Of a DNA stretch of 64,000 bases, positions 55,166-64,000 are shown piece by piece (the stretch's first letter is position 1; every line of letters begins with the position of its first letter). Below the pieces are notes generated by a model. That model searched no databases and had not been told where the DNA came from. It saw nothing but the letters and a program-made list of their open reading frames with translations. This stretch comes from Candidatus Binataceae bacterium. Its GTDB lineage: Bacteria; Desulfobacterota; Binatia; Binatales; Binataceae. Both the position numbers and the translations under genes were made by a program. The DNA lies in the NCBI GenBank assembly GCA_035308025.1, contig DATGHL010000018.1, positions 55,552-119,551 of the forward strand, written 5' to 3'.

Positions 55166-55384
55166 TTATTCGATGTTAACTTCATCAGGGAATAAGAATG
55201 TGGTGCTGCCATTCTCGAATTGCACCAGAAACATTCTGCGATCCAGGTTGTTAACCTCGCGCAGTATTAACGGCTTCTCGTCGAAACGCGTCCGTCCTTC
55301 CTGATCACGAACCGGCCGCAGCAAATGGCAGCGCCGTCCGATAATTCCCTGTCCGATCGTTCCTGTATGGTTAACCGCTTCCAT
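55166..55384 (-). CDS. small hypothetical protein
   Basis: A protein of 72 residues from ATG 55384 (AAGGTGG upstream): MEAVNHTGTIGQGIIGRRCHLLRPVRDQEGRTRF, then LREVNNLDRRMFLVQFENGSTTFLFPDEVNIE. It is beta-rich, with an SH3-like or KOW-like look, but I assign no family. The frame continues upstream to 55453 without a better start. Codon use is compatible with a real gene. The region from here to 55661 has no other gene. Confidence 0.5.
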   Translation of the reverse strand: MEAVNHTGTIGQGIIGRRCHLLRPVRDQEGRTRFDEKPLILREVNNLDRRMFLVQFENGSTTFLFPDEVNIE

Positions 55385-55661
55385 GTAATGCCACCTTTCC
55401 CGTAAGCAAACTTGGTCGGGCCTCCCCACGTCACCTGGGTAATTTGATAGCAAACTTCGGACCGTTTGATAACCTTTGTTTTTTGCTTATCCACAAGATT
55501 AGACGAACTGGCCATATCCGAACTTCGATGCGGCTAATTCTCGCAGAAGCTGACATCGTGGCGATGGCCCGACCGTTGAGGAATGGTCAACCTTGTTGCG
55601 GATGTGCATTAATTGGGGCGCACCAGCTACAAAGCCGTGTTGGCGCTGCTAAGGAATCTCT

Positions 55662-57431
55662 ATGACGACCCTGTATCCGATGGTGATGGGACGCGAGGCG
55701 ATGGTCGCGACCGAACACTTTCTCTCGGCCTCCGCGGGCGCGCGAATCTTTGCCCGCGGCGGCAACGCGATTGACGCCGCGGTCGCAGCTACGTTCGTTG
55801 AAGGCATCGTCAACCCGCATATGCATACGATCGGCGGCGAGGTGCCGATGCTCATTTATTTGGCATCTGAGCGTCGCGTGGTCGCCGTCAACGGCAATAT
55901 GACCGCCCCGGCGCGAGCGACGATCCCGCTCTATCGCGCGCGCGGTTTGGATCTGGTGCCGGGCGAGGGCCTGCTCGCAGCCGGGGTACCTGCGGCATTT
56001 GACGCGCTCGCGACCGCGCTCTCACATTTCGGCACCAAGACCCTCGCCGAGGTGCTCGAACCCAGCCTCAAACTCTGCGAAGACGGGATGCCGATGCATC
56101 CCGGCTTGAGCGGCCATGGCGAGACGCCTGAGGACCTTTCCGGGCTGATCGGGATGGCGTCGATTCTGAGCAACCGGCAAAAGTTTCTTGACAAATGGCC
56201 AACCAGTGCTGCGCTCTATCTGCCGAACGGCGAGGTGCCTCATCCTGGCGATATCGTCAAAAATCCGGCACTCGGCAATTTTTTCCGCCGCCTGATCGAT
56301 GCCGAGAGCGCAGCCCGTAACCGCGGCCGCGAGACCGCGATCGGTGCGGCGCGCGATCGTTTCTATCGCGGCGACATCGCCGACGAGATCGTCCGTTGGT
56401 CCGACGCCAATGGCGGGCTGCTGGCGTCAAGCGATCTGGCCAACTTCACGACCAGACTCGAAAATGCCGTCAGCGCCGACTATCGCGGCGTCACCGTGCA
56501 CAAGTGCCAGCCGTGGTCGCAGGGCCCGGTCTTCCTGCAGCAACTGCGTCTCCTTGAAGGTTTCGACCTGCGCGCGATGGGCCATAACTCGACCGACTAC
56601 ATCCATACGATGGTCGAAGCGGCCAAGCTCGCCTTCGCCGATCGCGAGCTTTATTACGGCGATCCGGAGTTCACCGCGGTGCCGCTCGCGGAGTTGCTCG
56701 GGGAGCGCTATAGCGCGATGCGCCGGGCCTTGATCGATCCGGCGCGCGCCGCGATGGACCATCGCCCCGGTGATCCGCTCGCGATGCGCGCGCTGGCAAC
56801 CGGCACGTCGATCACACCGCGTTCTTGGGGACCGGGGACGATCCATGTCACCGCCGCCGACGGCGCCGGCAATATGGTCGCCTGCACCGCCAGCGGCGGA
56901 TGGATTCCCAGCTCACCGGTCATCGATACGCTCGGCTTCCCGCTCGGCACGCGGCTGCAGACCTTTTTCCTCGACGAGCGGCACGCCAACGCGCTGCGAC
57001 CTGGCAAGCGACCGCGCACGACCCTAACACCGTCGCTCGCGACGCGCGACGGCCAACCATTTCTCGCCTTCGGCACGCCCGGCGGAGATCAGCAAGATCA
57101 GTGGACGCTGCAATTCTTCCTCAATCTGATCGAATTCGGCATGGACGTCCAGGAAGCGATCGAGGCGCCGCGCTTTTCGACTGCGCACTTCGCTTCGAGC
57201 TTCTATCCGCACGCCGCGCGGCCCGGGGTGTTGCGCATCGAGGATCGTATCAGTCCGGAAATTCGCGCGGCACTCACGGCGCGCGGCCACGAGGTCGAGA
57301 CGCGCCCACCCTGGTGCGAAGGACACGTCCTCGGAATTCGCTTCGACCCGGCTCGTCGGCTGCTCTGCGGCGGCGCGGACCCGCGCGGGCAACTCGCGGT
57401 CGTGATGGCCGCTCAAGCGATCGGCTGGTAA
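55662..57431 (+). CDS. gamma-glutamyltransferase-family protein
   Basis: A 589-residue Ntn-hydrolase. Large-subunit marks are MVATEHFLSASAGARIFARGGNAIDAAVAATFVEGIVNPH and GGLLASSDLANFTTRLENAVSADYRG. The autoprocessing site is GPGTIHVTAADGAGNMVACTASGG, giving nucleophile Thr393; the canonical TTH is TIH here. Later blocks are LRPGKRPRTTLTPSLATRDGQPFLAFGTPGGDQQ. It lacks a signal peptide, unlike exported glutathione-cleaving enzymes. The substrate may be another gamma-glutamyl or acylated compound. It stands alone and is followed by 318 nt in which I see no supportable gene. Confidence 0.88.
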   Translation: MTTLYPMVMGREAMVATEHFLSASAGARIFARGGNAIDAAVAATFVEGIVNPHMHTIGGEVPMLIYLASERRVVAVNGNMTAPARATIPLYRARGLDLVPGEGLLAAGVPAAFDALATALSHFGTKTLAEVLEPSLKLCEDGMPMHPGLSGHGETPEDLSGLIGMASILSNRQKFLDKWPTSAALYLPNGEVPHPGDIVKNPALGNFFRRLIDAESAARNRGRETAIGAARDRFYRGDIADEIVRWSDANGGLLASSDLANFTTRLENAVSADYRGVTVHKCQPWSQGPVFLQQLRLLEGFDLRAMGHNSTDYIHTMVEAAKLAFADRELYYGDPEFTAVPLAELLGERYSAMRRALIDPARAAMDHRPGDPLAMRALATGTSITPRSWGPGTIHVTAADGAGNMVACTASGGWIPSSPVIDTLGFPLGTRLQTFFLDERHANALRPGKRPRTTLTPSLATRDGQPFLAFGTPGGDQQDQWTLQFFLNLIEFGMDVQEAIEAPRFSTAHFASSFYPHAARPGVLRIEDRISPEIRAALTARGHEVETRPPWCEGHVLGIRFDPARRLLCGGADPRGQLAVVMAAQAIGW

Positions 57432-57749
57432 CCGCCGTCAAAGAATTAGCACCCGAAGAGTTCAATCCCTTGCCGTTCGATTGTGCTGAAGCCGCGACAT
57501 CGGAGCGGCGTGCTCTGAGCGATGAAAAGATGCTTACGGCGCTGTCAGGATCGCCTTTGCGCTTTGGTCGCCGCCCGCACGAAATCGGTATTGACTGTCG
57601 TGCGATCAGACTCTATTTCTCTCTCAAGCGGGCATTCCTGACGGTATGAACACTGCTATCGTTGAAAATGTCTGGCGTAACGCGACTCGCTGTAAACGAA
57701 ATGACTCGATGGTTCGTTTCACGTAAGAGCAGGTAACGGAGAAAAATTT

Positions 57750-58100
57750 ATGCGCAAGCGTTGGATGGCAACTGCGGGAGTCGCGCTGGCCGCGGCGATG
57801 TTCGTGGCGGGATGCGCGGGAAGCCAACCCCTTAGCACACGTGAGGAGGGGACCGGCATCGGCGCGCTGCTCGGAGGTGGTGCAGGAGCGGCGATTGGCG
57901 CGGCGACCGGCCATCCGGCGCTGGGCGCATTGATCGGCGCGGGCGCCGGCGGCGTCGGCGGCTACGCGGTTGGCAACTCGATGCAGAATCAGGAGAACGC
58001 CAATTCGCAGACTAACGGCCAGTTGCAGCAGCAACAGCAGGAGATCGAGAATCAGCGCCAACAGATCGAGCAGATGAAGCAACAGCAGGAGACCGAATAA
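57750..58100 (+). CDS. glycine-zipper lipoprotein
   Basis: A protein of 116 residues. The signal peptide RKRWMATAGVALAAAMFVAGC ends in a lipobox with lipidation Cys22. Residues about 37-78 are a glycine-zipper double helix (GIGALLGGGAGAAIGAATGHPALGALIGAGAGGVGGYAVG). The C-terminal 35 residues are a Gln/Glu-rich coiled coil (QLQQQQQEIENQRQQIEQ). It should be an outer-membrane-anchored lipoprotein of the YMGG/SlyB-like kind, with an envelope-structure role. It has its own ribosome site (AACGGAG). Confidence 0.85.
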   Translation: MRKRWMATAGVALAAAMFVAGCAGSQPLSTREEGTGIGALLGGGAGAAIGAATGHPALGALIGAGAGGVGGYAVGNSMQNQENANSQTNGQLQQQQQEIENQRQQIEQMKQQQETE

Positions 58101-58112
58101 TCCATCTGTCAA

Positions 58113-58142
58113 CTTCCCCTCTCCGAGGTAGGAGAGGGGAAG
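58113..58142. terminator. hairpin between lipoprotein and Ada/Ogt genes
   Basis: CTTCCCCTCTCC and GGAGAGGGGAAG form a perfect 12-bp stem around GAGGTA, 12 nt after the lipoprotein stop and before the convergent gene's 3' end. No T-run follows on either strand, so it may act as a bidirectional 3' stem. Confidence 0.55.
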
Positions 58143-58171
58143 ATTGAAGCCTGCCGCGGGCCAGTCTCTTC

Positions 58172-58993
58172 CTACGACGGACGACAGAGTTTACACGCCC
58201 GCATGCCGGCGGCGGCGGCGCGGTCCGGCGCCGCAAAGATAAACATACGATCGCGGCGTGCCCGTTTCGCCGCGGAACAACTGGGCCGGCAGAAAATCCG
58301 CGTACCTAGATGGCCATAGACCGCCTCTGCCGGTATCCGCCGAGTGCGATCGGCGGCGAAGCCCTCGGCGCGCAACAAAGCGAGCTTGCGCTCGACCCCG
58401 CCCCCGTAGTTGCCGATCGAGCCATCCGATCGGATCACGCGATGACATGGGACGTAAATTGCGATCGGATTGACTGCGACCGTGTTGCCGATCGCGCGTT
58501 GAGCCGCAGGCGAGCCGGCCGCGCCGGCCAACGCCTGATAGGTGGTGACTGCGCCCGCCGGAACCTTCCGCAAACGCGAGAGCGCGCGACGCTGAAAATC
58601 GCTCGCCACCAGGCTCAGATCGACCGGACGATGTGCGATCGCGCTCGCGTCGCCGTGCAACAAGCGGACTATTTCGTCGCTGACTTCAGCGGCCAGCGCA
58701 CCGTCTTCGACGACATCGAAATGCCGCCGCAAAGCGCTCAGAAAGCCCGCTCCCTCGTCTTCCTCCGGGAATCTTAGCGCCATCAGGCCGCGCGCGCTCT
58801 GCGCGACCAGCAGCCGCCCCAGCGGTGTCGTCGCGACACCGACGCCCGCGCGCGGCCGCTGTAGCCGCCGCAATACCGGATCCAGCCGCTTGTGCGCAAC
58901 GCGCAATAATTCTCGCAGCGCGGCCTGATTCAACTCGTCGTCCTGATCAATATCCTGGTCAATCAGTCCATCATATTTTTCGTCACTCGCCAT
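58172..58993 (-). CDS. O6-alkylguanine-DNA alkyltransferase with C-terminal Ada zinc domain
   Basis: A protein of 273 residues from ATG 58993 (GGAG upstream). Residues about 60-215 are the Ogt/MGMT module: QRRALSRLRKVPAGAVTTYQALAGAAG and the active site IYVPCHRVIRSDGSIGNYGGG. The last 50 residues (GTRIFCRPSCSAAKRARRDRMF ... GMRACKLCRPS) are an Ada-type zinc-binding domain with all four Cys. In classical Ada this domain is N-terminal and is followed by an AraC helix-turn-helix, which is missing here. It repairs O6-methylguanine and perhaps phosphotriesters. It starts 5 nt after the sigma-factor stop, so the two are coupled. Confidence 0.88.
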   Translation of the reverse strand: MASDEKYDGLIDQDIDQDDELNQAALRELLRVAHKRLDPVLRRLQRPRAGVGVATTPLGRLLVAQSARGLMALRFPEEDEGAGFLSALRRHFDVVEDGALAAEVSDEIVRLLHGDASAIAHRPVDLSLVASDFQRRALSRLRKVPAGAVTTYQALAGAAGSPAAQRAIGNTVAVNPIAIYVPCHRVIRSDGSIGNYGGGVERKLALLRAEGFAADRTRRIPAEAVYGHLGTRIFCRPSCSAAKRARRDRMFIFAAPDRAAAAGMRACKLCRPS

Positions 58994-58998
58994 CAGCT

Positions 58999-59499
58999 TC
59001 ACTCCATTGCCCCGATTTTCTTCATCGCCTGATAGACGTCCGCCCGCGCCGCCTCGAGGCTGCATCCCAAGGCCGTCGCGATCTCCTGATATTCGAGGCC
59101 TCCAAACTTGCGCATCATCACGGCGGCGCGCTGCTTCTGCGGCAGCCGCGCGATCAGCGCCTTCAGATCGATCAGCGTATCGCGCGCGCCATGCGGAGCG
59201 CCGCGATCGTGCGCCTCGGCCAGCTCGCCGTCAAAGACCACGCCATTATGGCGCGCGCGATCGCGCACGCGATTCAGACAGAGATTCGTCGCGATCCGGA
59301 ACAACCAGGGCCGGATGCCGTCGGCGCCGTCGATTCGCGCATAGGCGCGATAGGCGCGCAGCCAGGTCTCCTGGAAGAGGTCGAGCGCATCCTCGCGATC
59401 CCGCGTCGAGCGCAGAATGAAGCGCAGAATTTCACCCTCGTGACGCCGGATGATCTCCTCGAAGGGCGGCGGTAAGCGGTCAATTGGAGAATTCGCCAT
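58999..59499 (-). CDS. ECF sigma-70 family RNA polymerase sigma factor
   Basis: A protein of 166 residues from ATG 59499. Region 2 is ILRFILRSTRDREDALDLFQETWLRAYRAYARID ... RPWLFRIATNLCLNRVRDRAR, and region 4 is IARLPQKQRAAVMMRKFGGLEYQEIATALGCSLEAARADVYQAM. No anti-sigma gene is adjacent. The downstream coupled gene is the alkyltransferase, so it may control a DNA-alkylation response or itself be expressed with repair. An upstream in-frame ATG at 59559 overlaps the divergent NnrU-like gene and is less likely. Confidence 0.9.
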   Translation of the reverse strand: MANSPIDRLPPPFEEIIRRHEGEILRFILRSTRDREDALDLFQETWLRAYRAYARIDGADGIRPWLFRIATNLCLNRVRDRARHNGVVFDGELAEAHDRGAPHGARDTLIDLKALIARLPQKQRAAVMMRKFGGLEYQEIATALGCSLEAARADVYQAMKKIGAME

Positions 59500-59557
59500 C
59501 TGCCGTGTATAACCCTGAACTGGCGCTTTTGTGAATTCGGCGTCTAACGGAGCCGCC

Positions 59558-60247
59558 ATGGACCCGACGTTGAAAATCGCAATGTGGGGCGCGCTATTCC
59601 TCGGCAGCCATCTGGTTATCTCTTCCGACGCGGTGCGGCCGGCGTTGATCGCCAGAATCGGGGCGCAACCCTATCGCGGCCTCTACTCGCTCGTCGCCTT
59701 CGCGACTTTGGTCCCCCTGATAGTTACGTTCGCTCATCATAAGCACGCCGGTCTGATGCTCTGGTATCTGCGCGGCATCCCGCTGCTCCGATGGCTGACC
59801 TGGCTGATGATGCTGATCGCCTTCATCATTCTGGTCGGCGGCCTCATAAACCCCAATCCAGGCTCGATCGGCGCGCCCGCGAATCGGGGCGTGCACGGAA
59901 TGCTCAAGATCACCCGGCACGGCTTCTTTGTGGCGATCGTGCTTTGGGCCTTAGCCCATCTGCTGATGAACGGCTGGGCCGGCGATATCTGTTTTTTCGG
60001 CAGTCTTGCCGCGCTCGGGATTCTCGGCGGATGGCATCAGGATCGACGCAAACTCGTCGAGCTCGGCGAGCCCTATCGCGAATTCGTCGCTGCGACGTCG
60101 TTTTTTCCCTTCGCCGCGTTAGTCAGCGGCCGCCAGCGCTGGACACGTACCGATATGCCGTGGGCCGCGCTCGTGATCGGAACCGTCTCCGCCTTCGCAG
60201 TGATGCGGCTCCATCCGATACTCTTCGGCGGCAACCCGCTCGGCTAG
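59558..60247 (+). CDS. NnrU-family membrane protein
   Basis: A protein of 229 residues from ATG 59558. About six hydrophobic helices are present, with LFLGSHLVISSDAVRPALIARIGAQPYRGLYSLVAFATLVPLIVTF and RGVHGMLKITRHGFFVAIVLWALAHLLMNGW, the hallmark of NnrU (nitric-oxide reductase-associated) and the related NnrS-like methyltransferase-fold membrane proteins. Known members are linked to denitrification or isoprenoid-like methylation, with no proven mechanism. It is divergent from the ECF sigma gene. No denitrification genes are nearby. Confidence 0.87.
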   Translation: MDPTLKIAMWGALFLGSHLVISSDAVRPALIARIGAQPYRGLYSLVAFATLVPLIVTFAHHKHAGLMLWYLRGIPLLRWLTWLMMLIAFIILVGGLINPNPGSIGAPANRGVHGMLKITRHGFFVAIVLWALAHLLMNGWAGDICFFGSLAALGILGGWHQDRRKLVELGEPYREFVAATSFFPFAALVSGRQRWTRTDMPWAALVIGTVSAFAVMRLHPILFGGNPLG

Positions 60248-60338
60248 CCGCGGTCCGAATTAAAGTTGAGATGTGGTGATTGTAGTCGCCCTTCAAACGG
60301 ATCTGGACGGCGACCGGGTCGACGCGCTGGTTTCGCTT

Positions 60339-60632
60339 CTAAATGTGCTGGGCGAAATCCATACGTGCATGCAGAACACGAACGATCTCAATGCCGCCCT
60401 CAATACGGCGGTAGAACAGAACGTGACCGCCGGAAGGAAATCTATAGTAGCCGGTCCGCAATTCGGGACATGCCCGGCCGATCGCCGGCTGCGCCGCTAC
60501 CGCCTCGACGTCATGCCCGAGCTGACGGGTATAAATTTCGGCTTGGTCGACGCCCCAACGCTTCGCCGTATAGTCCCAGATTTCATCAATATCGCGCTGC
60601 GCACGCGGCGAAAGGATGTAGCGACCCGTCAT
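60339..60632 (-). CDS. parE: ParE-family toxin
   Basis: A 97-residue RelE/ParE-fold protein: [34 protein letters not shown], then [43 protein letters not shown]. This is the ParE layout of gyrase-targeting toxins. Its start overlaps the ParD stop by 4 nt. Both genes are intact, so this is a complete type II module. Confidence 0.93.
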   Translation of the reverse strand: MTGRYILSPRAQRDIDEIWDYTAKRWGVDQAEIYTRQLGHDVEAVAAQPAIGRACPELRTGYYRFPSGGHVLFYRRIEGGIEIVRVLHARMDFAQHI

Positions 60633-60880
60633 ACCTCGCGTGGCTGGGCGACCCGCTTACGCGCGATGAATGCCTCGAAATCGAAGGGTGTCGACGCTCC
60701 GCTTTGTTCGCCCTCTATCAGGGCGGCCCGCAGTGCGGCCAATTTGGCTTCTTGCTCTTCGAGTAGTCGCAAGCCCGCGCGCACAACCTCACTTGCACTG
60801 TTGTAGCGGCCTTGCGCCACCTGCGTCTCGACGAAGCTATTGAAATGCTCGCCAAGGCTGAATGACGTATTCTTGCTCAT
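60629..60880 (-). CDS. parD: ParD-family antitoxin
   Basis: A protein of 83 residues from ATG 60880 ([47 protein letters not shown]). The ribbon-helix-helix N-terminus and the long C-terminal helix that wraps the toxin are typical of ParD. It binds and blocks the ParE toxin encoded next and represses the operon. An upstream extension to 60925 has no better start. Confidence 0.92.
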   Translation of the reverse strand: MSKNTSFSLGEHFNSFVETQVAQGRYNSASEVVRAGLRLLEEQEAKLAALRAALIEGEQSGASTPFDFEAFIARKRVAQPREV

Positions 60881-60945
60881 AACGTATGCTTGCTCCGAAT
60901 CTGTATCTACCAAATTCTGGTACATAAGGAGAAGCAGCTGAAACT

Positions 60946-62553
60946 CTACTCGCTGATTAGCTTCGTGGCATTATTTAGCGCCGCGGCGATCTTCTCGGGT
61001 GTTGCGAGCCGGATGAAGGCGCCGAGGCGCGGGCCGCGCTCCTGGCCGAGCAGCGCGCGATAGATCACCGGGAAGATCTTTCCAGGCCTGTCGTAGTGGG
61101 CGCGCCCGAGATCGTAGATCGATTTTTCGATCTCCTCGGCGGTCGCGTCGCCATTGCTGCCGAGCCAATCGGCGAATGCGCGCAACTGCTCGCGTCCAAC
61201 TGCGCTCGGTGCGGAGAGCTTTTTTTCGGGCTCGACGAAATCGCGATAGAAGTTGATCGCGCATTCCATCAGTGTGCGCGCCAGCGACGCGGTCTCAGGA
61301 TCAGCGCCGATTTGCGGGTCGTAGGTCGTGAGGTAGCGCCACAACAACTCACGATCGTCGCTGCCGATCGCCGGCACGAGATTCATAACGAGCCCGAAGC
61401 TGATTGCGCTGTCGAAGCGTCGCGCACTGTCGCCTTGCAGCACGAATTGCAGTGGCGAATTCAGGCGCGCCGCAGCATCCATCGCGGCCCACCCGCGCAG
61501 CGCCTCGAGGTATTCGTCCACATATTGCGGTATCGCTTCCAGAAATAATTTGCGTGCGCGGCGCGGATTCAAAATCAGAAAATACTTGAGCACTTCGATC
61601 GGCGCATAGCGCCGCCACTGCTCGACCCCGACCCCGCGTCCGACGGACTTCGAGACCTTGTGACCCTCTTCGTCGAGGTACATCTCGAAGGGAAAGCCCA
61701 ACGGCGCGCGGCCGCCAAGCAGCTTGAGAATCTGCGCGGAGAGCCGCGCCGAATCGATCAGATCCTTGCCGTACAGCTCGTAATCGACTTTGAGTACGTG
61801 CCAGCGCAAGGCCCAATCGACCTTCCACTGCACCTTGCAGGCGCCGCCGAGAATAGTCTGTTGGCCGCGAAAACCGCAGCCTCGAGCGCCGCCGAAACTG
61901 CGCTCGCATGAAAACTCGACCGCATCCTGATCGGGAAAATAGGCCATCACCAGCGTCGAGTTGATCTGCCCGCAGGCGGGGCAGCGCGGCATGATCGGCG
62001 ACCAGCCGGCGCGATTCTCTTCCCGCAGGGTCGGCGTGATCAGCGCCACGATCTCCTTGTGCTTCGCCAGCACCAGTCGCAGGGCCTCGTCGAAGGCGCC
62101 GCTCGCGTACATCGCGCTCGAGCGCATCAGCTCGTACTCGACCTCGACCGGCGCGAGGAAATCGCCGAGCAGCCCGATCATGTGGCCGGCAAAGCTGTCG
62201 TGACAGTCGCCGAACGGGTCCGGAATTCGTGAAACCGGATGACCGAGATACTCCTGAGTCGTTTCGCGATTCGGGATGCTCTCGGGAACCTTGCGCAGCC
62301 CGTCCATATCGTCGATGAAGACAATTAGCTTGTGAGGATGCTCGTCGCCGAGCGTTTTGAAAGCGTGACGCACGTAGGAGGGCCGCAACACCTCGGTCAT
62401 CGTGCCGAGATGCGGCAGGCCGGAAGGGCCGAAGCCGCTCTGGAAGACCACCGGCCGCTCACGCGGATAGTCGCGCACCCGCTCGGCGAGCCGGCGCGCC
62501 TCCTCATAGGGCCAGAGGTCGAGCGGCGACTGCGGTTCAGGAGCTGATGCCAT
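60946..62553 (-). CDS. lysK: class I lysyl-tRNA synthetase
   Basis: A protein of 535 residues, the normal length for archaeal-type class I LysRS. The HIGH-like motif is [15 protein letters not shown] near residue 41 and the KMSKS-like motif is HKVSKSVG near residue 290. A zinc-type loop [12 protein letters not shown] ... [13 protein letters not shown] lies between. It charges tRNA-Lys. Most bacteria use the unrelated class II LysS; class I occurs in archaea, alphaproteobacteria, spirochaetes and some deep lineages. Start ATG 62553 lies within CCATGG. Confidence 0.95.
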   Translation of the reverse strand: MASAPEPQSPLDLWPYEEARRLAERVRDYPRERPVVFQSGFGPSGLPHLGTMTEVLRPSYVRHAFKTLGDEHPHKLIVFIDDMDGLRKVPESIPNRETTQEYLGHPVSRIPDPFGDCHDSFAGHMIGLLGDFLAPVEVEYELMRSSAMYASGAFDEALRLVLAKHKEIVALITPTLREENRAGWSPIMPRCPACGQINSTLVMAYFPDQDAVEFSCERSFGGARGCGFRGQQTILGGACKVQWKVDWALRWHVLKVDYELYGKDLIDSARLSAQILKLLGGRAPLGFPFEMYLDEEGHKVSKSVGRGVGVEQWRRYAPIEVLKYFLILNPRRARKLFLEAIPQYVDEYLEALRGWAAMDAAARLNSPLQFVLQGDSARRFDSAISFGLVMNLVPAIGSDDRELLWRYLTTYDPQIGADPETASLARTLMECAINFYRDFVEPEKKLSAPSAVGREQLRAFADWLGSNGDATAEEIEKSIYDLGRAHYDRPGKIFPVIYRALLGQERGPRLGAFIRLATPEKIAAALNNATKLISE

Positions 62554-62581
62554 GGGGTTTCCGCGTGATCCTTTCTATTCT

Positions 62582-62794
62582 CTATTCGCGCCCGCGCAGG
62601 ACGCGCGCCGCCGCCTCATGCACCCACGGATCGATCTGGAGATCGCGCTGCTTCTCCGAGGCCAGCCGCAGCTTGACGCCGCAGTTGGCGCAGATCAGCG
62701 CCTCCTGCGCGAAGCCGCCGCGATCCTCGATCGTCAGCTTGAGCAGCCACTCGTCCGCCAGCCTGCGGCATATTTCACATCGATATTCCGGCAT
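62582..62794 (-). CDS. small zinc-ribbon protein
   Basis: A protein of 70 residues. CEIC near residue 6 and CANC near residue 35 (PEYRCEICRRLADEWLLKLTIEDRGGFAQEALICANCGVKL) form a likely zinc site; a helical tail follows. It is located 28 nt upstream of the LysRS gene on the same strand, so it may be co-transcribed. No family name can be given. The 200 nt to the next gene look empty. Confidence 0.65.
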   Translation of the reverse strand: MPEYRCEICRRLADEWLLKLTIEDRGGFAQEALICANCGVKLRLASEKQRDLQIDPWVHEAAARVLRGRE

Positions 62795-62994
62795 CGCGTT
62801 GCAGCGTGTCGTGAGTTACGTCAGGTGTCATCTTACAGGATTTGCGCGGCACTTCACTGCTGTGTTAATCCAAGACTTGCGATGCAGACCTGCTGGCGCG
62901 ACGATTCGAGCGCCCTTTCAGACACCACCCTGATGTTGTTAGCTGGCGCTTCGCTTAGCGCTGTGTCGCGAAATCCGAACTCCGCGCCGACTTT

Positions 62995-64000
62995 ATGGAT
63001 CAAACGCTAACCCGTCAGAAAATCCGCGACCTGCGGCGGCTAGTCGCCGAGGACGATCGCATCGCGATCGTGCTGCAGGACGATCCCGATCCCGACGCGA
63101 TGTCCAGCGCGATCGCGCTGCGCGCGATGCTCGGGCGCAACAAGCAGACGACGCCCATCTTCGCCTTCACACCAGTCACGCGCCCGGAAAATCGCACGAT
63201 GACTCATCTGCTCGAGATCGAGATCGCGCAGGCCGTCACCGAGCACCTGCGCGAGTTCGACAAAATCGCGATGGTGGATGTCGAGCCGCCCTACTTCGGC
63301 GAGCGCATCCCGCGCGCCGACATCGTGATCGATCACCATCCGAATTACCAGGTCGGGCTCGCGCCCTTCGAGGACATCCGGGTCAATTACGGCGCCACCG
63401 CGACCATCATGACGGAATATCTCGTCACCGCCGAGGAACATATCAGCGAGCGGCTGGCCACCGCGCTGCTCTATGGCATCCGCAGCGACACGCTGGCGCT
63501 CTCACGCCGCGCCACCGACGCCGACATCGAGGCCTTCACGCACCTCTACCCGCTGGCGAACTACAATCTTCTGCGGCAGATCGATCGGCCGGAATTGCCG
63601 CTGAGCTATGCGCGGTTGCTGTCGCGCGCGATGAGCCGTTTCGAGGTCCGCGAGGGACTGGTGGTGCTGCATCTGGGCGCCGTCGAGCGCGACGATCTGA
63701 TCGTGCAACTCGCGGATTTCTGCCTCCAGTTCGAAGGCGTCGAATGGGTTGCCGTCGCCGGCAAGCTGGGCTCGAACCTGGTCGTCGCGGTGCGCAATCA
63801 GGGGCTCGGACGAGGCAATGCCGGCGAACTGGTCAAGCAGATCTTCGGCGGCATCGGCGCCGCCGGCGGCCATCGCCAGATGGCCAAGGCGGTCATCCCA
63901 ATGCGCAAATGGCGCGAGCAGGAAGGCTCGTTGCGCAATTTAAGCGTCGAGCCGCGGCTGCGCGAGTTGTTTACCGCGGCCATCTTCGGCCCCGCGGCCA
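62995..64000 (+). CDS. DHH-family phosphoesterase, truncated by window end
   Basis: The frame is open from ATG 62995 to the right edge, giving the first 335 codons. The DHH domain has VLQDDPDPDAMSSAIAL (metal Asp cluster), MVDVEP and ADIVIDHHPNY, the family-naming motif. A DHHA1 domain with GGIGAAGGHRQMAKAV follows at about residues 280-300. It is similar to NrnA/RecJ-like enzymes that hydrolyse short oligoribonucleotides, pAp or cyclic dinucleotides; the loss of a helicase or CBS region in the seen part favours NrnA. No ribosome site is clear. Confidence 0.85.
   Translation, partial: MDQTLTRQKIRDLRRLVAEDDRIAIVLQDDPDPDAMSSAIALRAMLGRNKQTTPIFAFTPVTRPENRTMTHLLEIEIAQAVTEHLREFDKIAMVDVEPPYFGERIPRADIVIDHHPNYQVGLAPFEDIRVNYGATATIMTEYLVTAEEHISERLATALLYGIRSDTLALSRRATDADIEAFTHLYPLANYNLLRQIDRPELPLSYARLLSRAMSRFEVREGLVVLHLGAVERDDLIVQLADFCLQFEGVEWVAVAGKLGSNLVVAVRNQGLGRGNAGELVKQIFGGIGAAGGHRQMAKAVIPMRKWREQEGSLRNLSVEPRLRELFTAAIFGPAA

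Noticed and set aside
55267..55515. 82-codon minus-strand frame overlapping the small gene at 55166-55384
   Set aside because: The 55166 frame has a better ribosome site and a more protein-like sequence; this one is a shadow.
57432..57749. Possible small gene after the gamma-glutamyltransferase
   Set aside because: About 73 sense codons run from 57431 to 57649 but with no credible start or ribosome site and no family signal; I treat the 318 nt as non-coding.

Overview
The window is 64 kb of GC-rich chromosomal DNA from a bacterium with dense, mostly operonic gene order. It has strong GGAGG-type ribosome sites and no CRISPR array, insertion sequence or phage. Several traits together suggest an uncultured soil lineage such as Candidatus Binatota (Desulfobacterota-like): many luciferase-like flavin monooxygenases, thiolase/DUF35 pairs, CoA-transferases, amidohydrolases and a class III (formaldehyde) alcohol dehydrogenase. 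That placement is inference; no rRNA gene is present to confirm it.

Layout. 1-6.3 kb: the 3' end of a possible nuclease gene, a SnoaL-like protein, a tandem pair of F420/flavin-type monooxygenases, a membrane protein with a small ribbon-helix-helix partner, then a MaoC-type hydratase and a glutathione-dependent formaldehyde dehydrogenase (frmA type). 6.4-10.7 kb: two glycosyltransferases, an exported cupredoxin and a chromate transporter. 10.7-21.7 kb: housekeeping genes trmI, tRNA-Gln, prs, rplY, a four-gene minus-strand run (SLOG, HAD, DUF4149, DUF2203), lon, glgA and rnhA. A short modular intergenic repeat is scattered among these genes and near the first monooxygenases. 21.8-31 kb: a decayed vapBC-type toxin-antitoxin remnant, an HMG-CoA-synthase-like/DUF35 fusion next to an intact thiolase, a glycosyltransferase, metH, a methyltransferase and a BrkB-like membrane protein.

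32-48 kb is a catabolic region. It encodes two SDR dehydrogenases, two amidohydrolases, an IpdAB-like CoA-transferase pair with a membrane protein wedged between its subunits, a 6-oxocamphor-hydrolase-type retro-Claisenase with all the expected active-site residues, a limonene-monooxygenase-like LLM protein, a cysteine-less thiolase-like protein with its DUF35 partner, two long paralogous LLM monooxygenases, an alpha/beta hydrolase and a class III CoA-transferase. The combination suggests oxygenation, ring opening and CoA-dependent breakdown of cyclic terpenoid- or steroid-like compounds.

48-64 kb is mixed: a large zinc-ribbon/adenylate-cyclase/ATPase/TPR regulator, a putative selenoprotein, a RidA-like protein, Fur, a Nudix hydrolase, gamma-glutamyltransferase, a glycine-zipper lipoprotein, an ECF sigma factor followed by a rearranged Ada/Ogt protein, NnrU, a parDE module, class I lysyl-tRNA synthetase, and the start of a DHH phosphoesterase.

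The most striking single observation is the redoxin-like gene at 51636-52820 (minus). Its frame is interrupted only by one TGA, which falls exactly where the thioredoxin-fold active-site cysteine should be. A SECIS-like hairpin starts 14 nt downstream. It is best read as selenocysteine.
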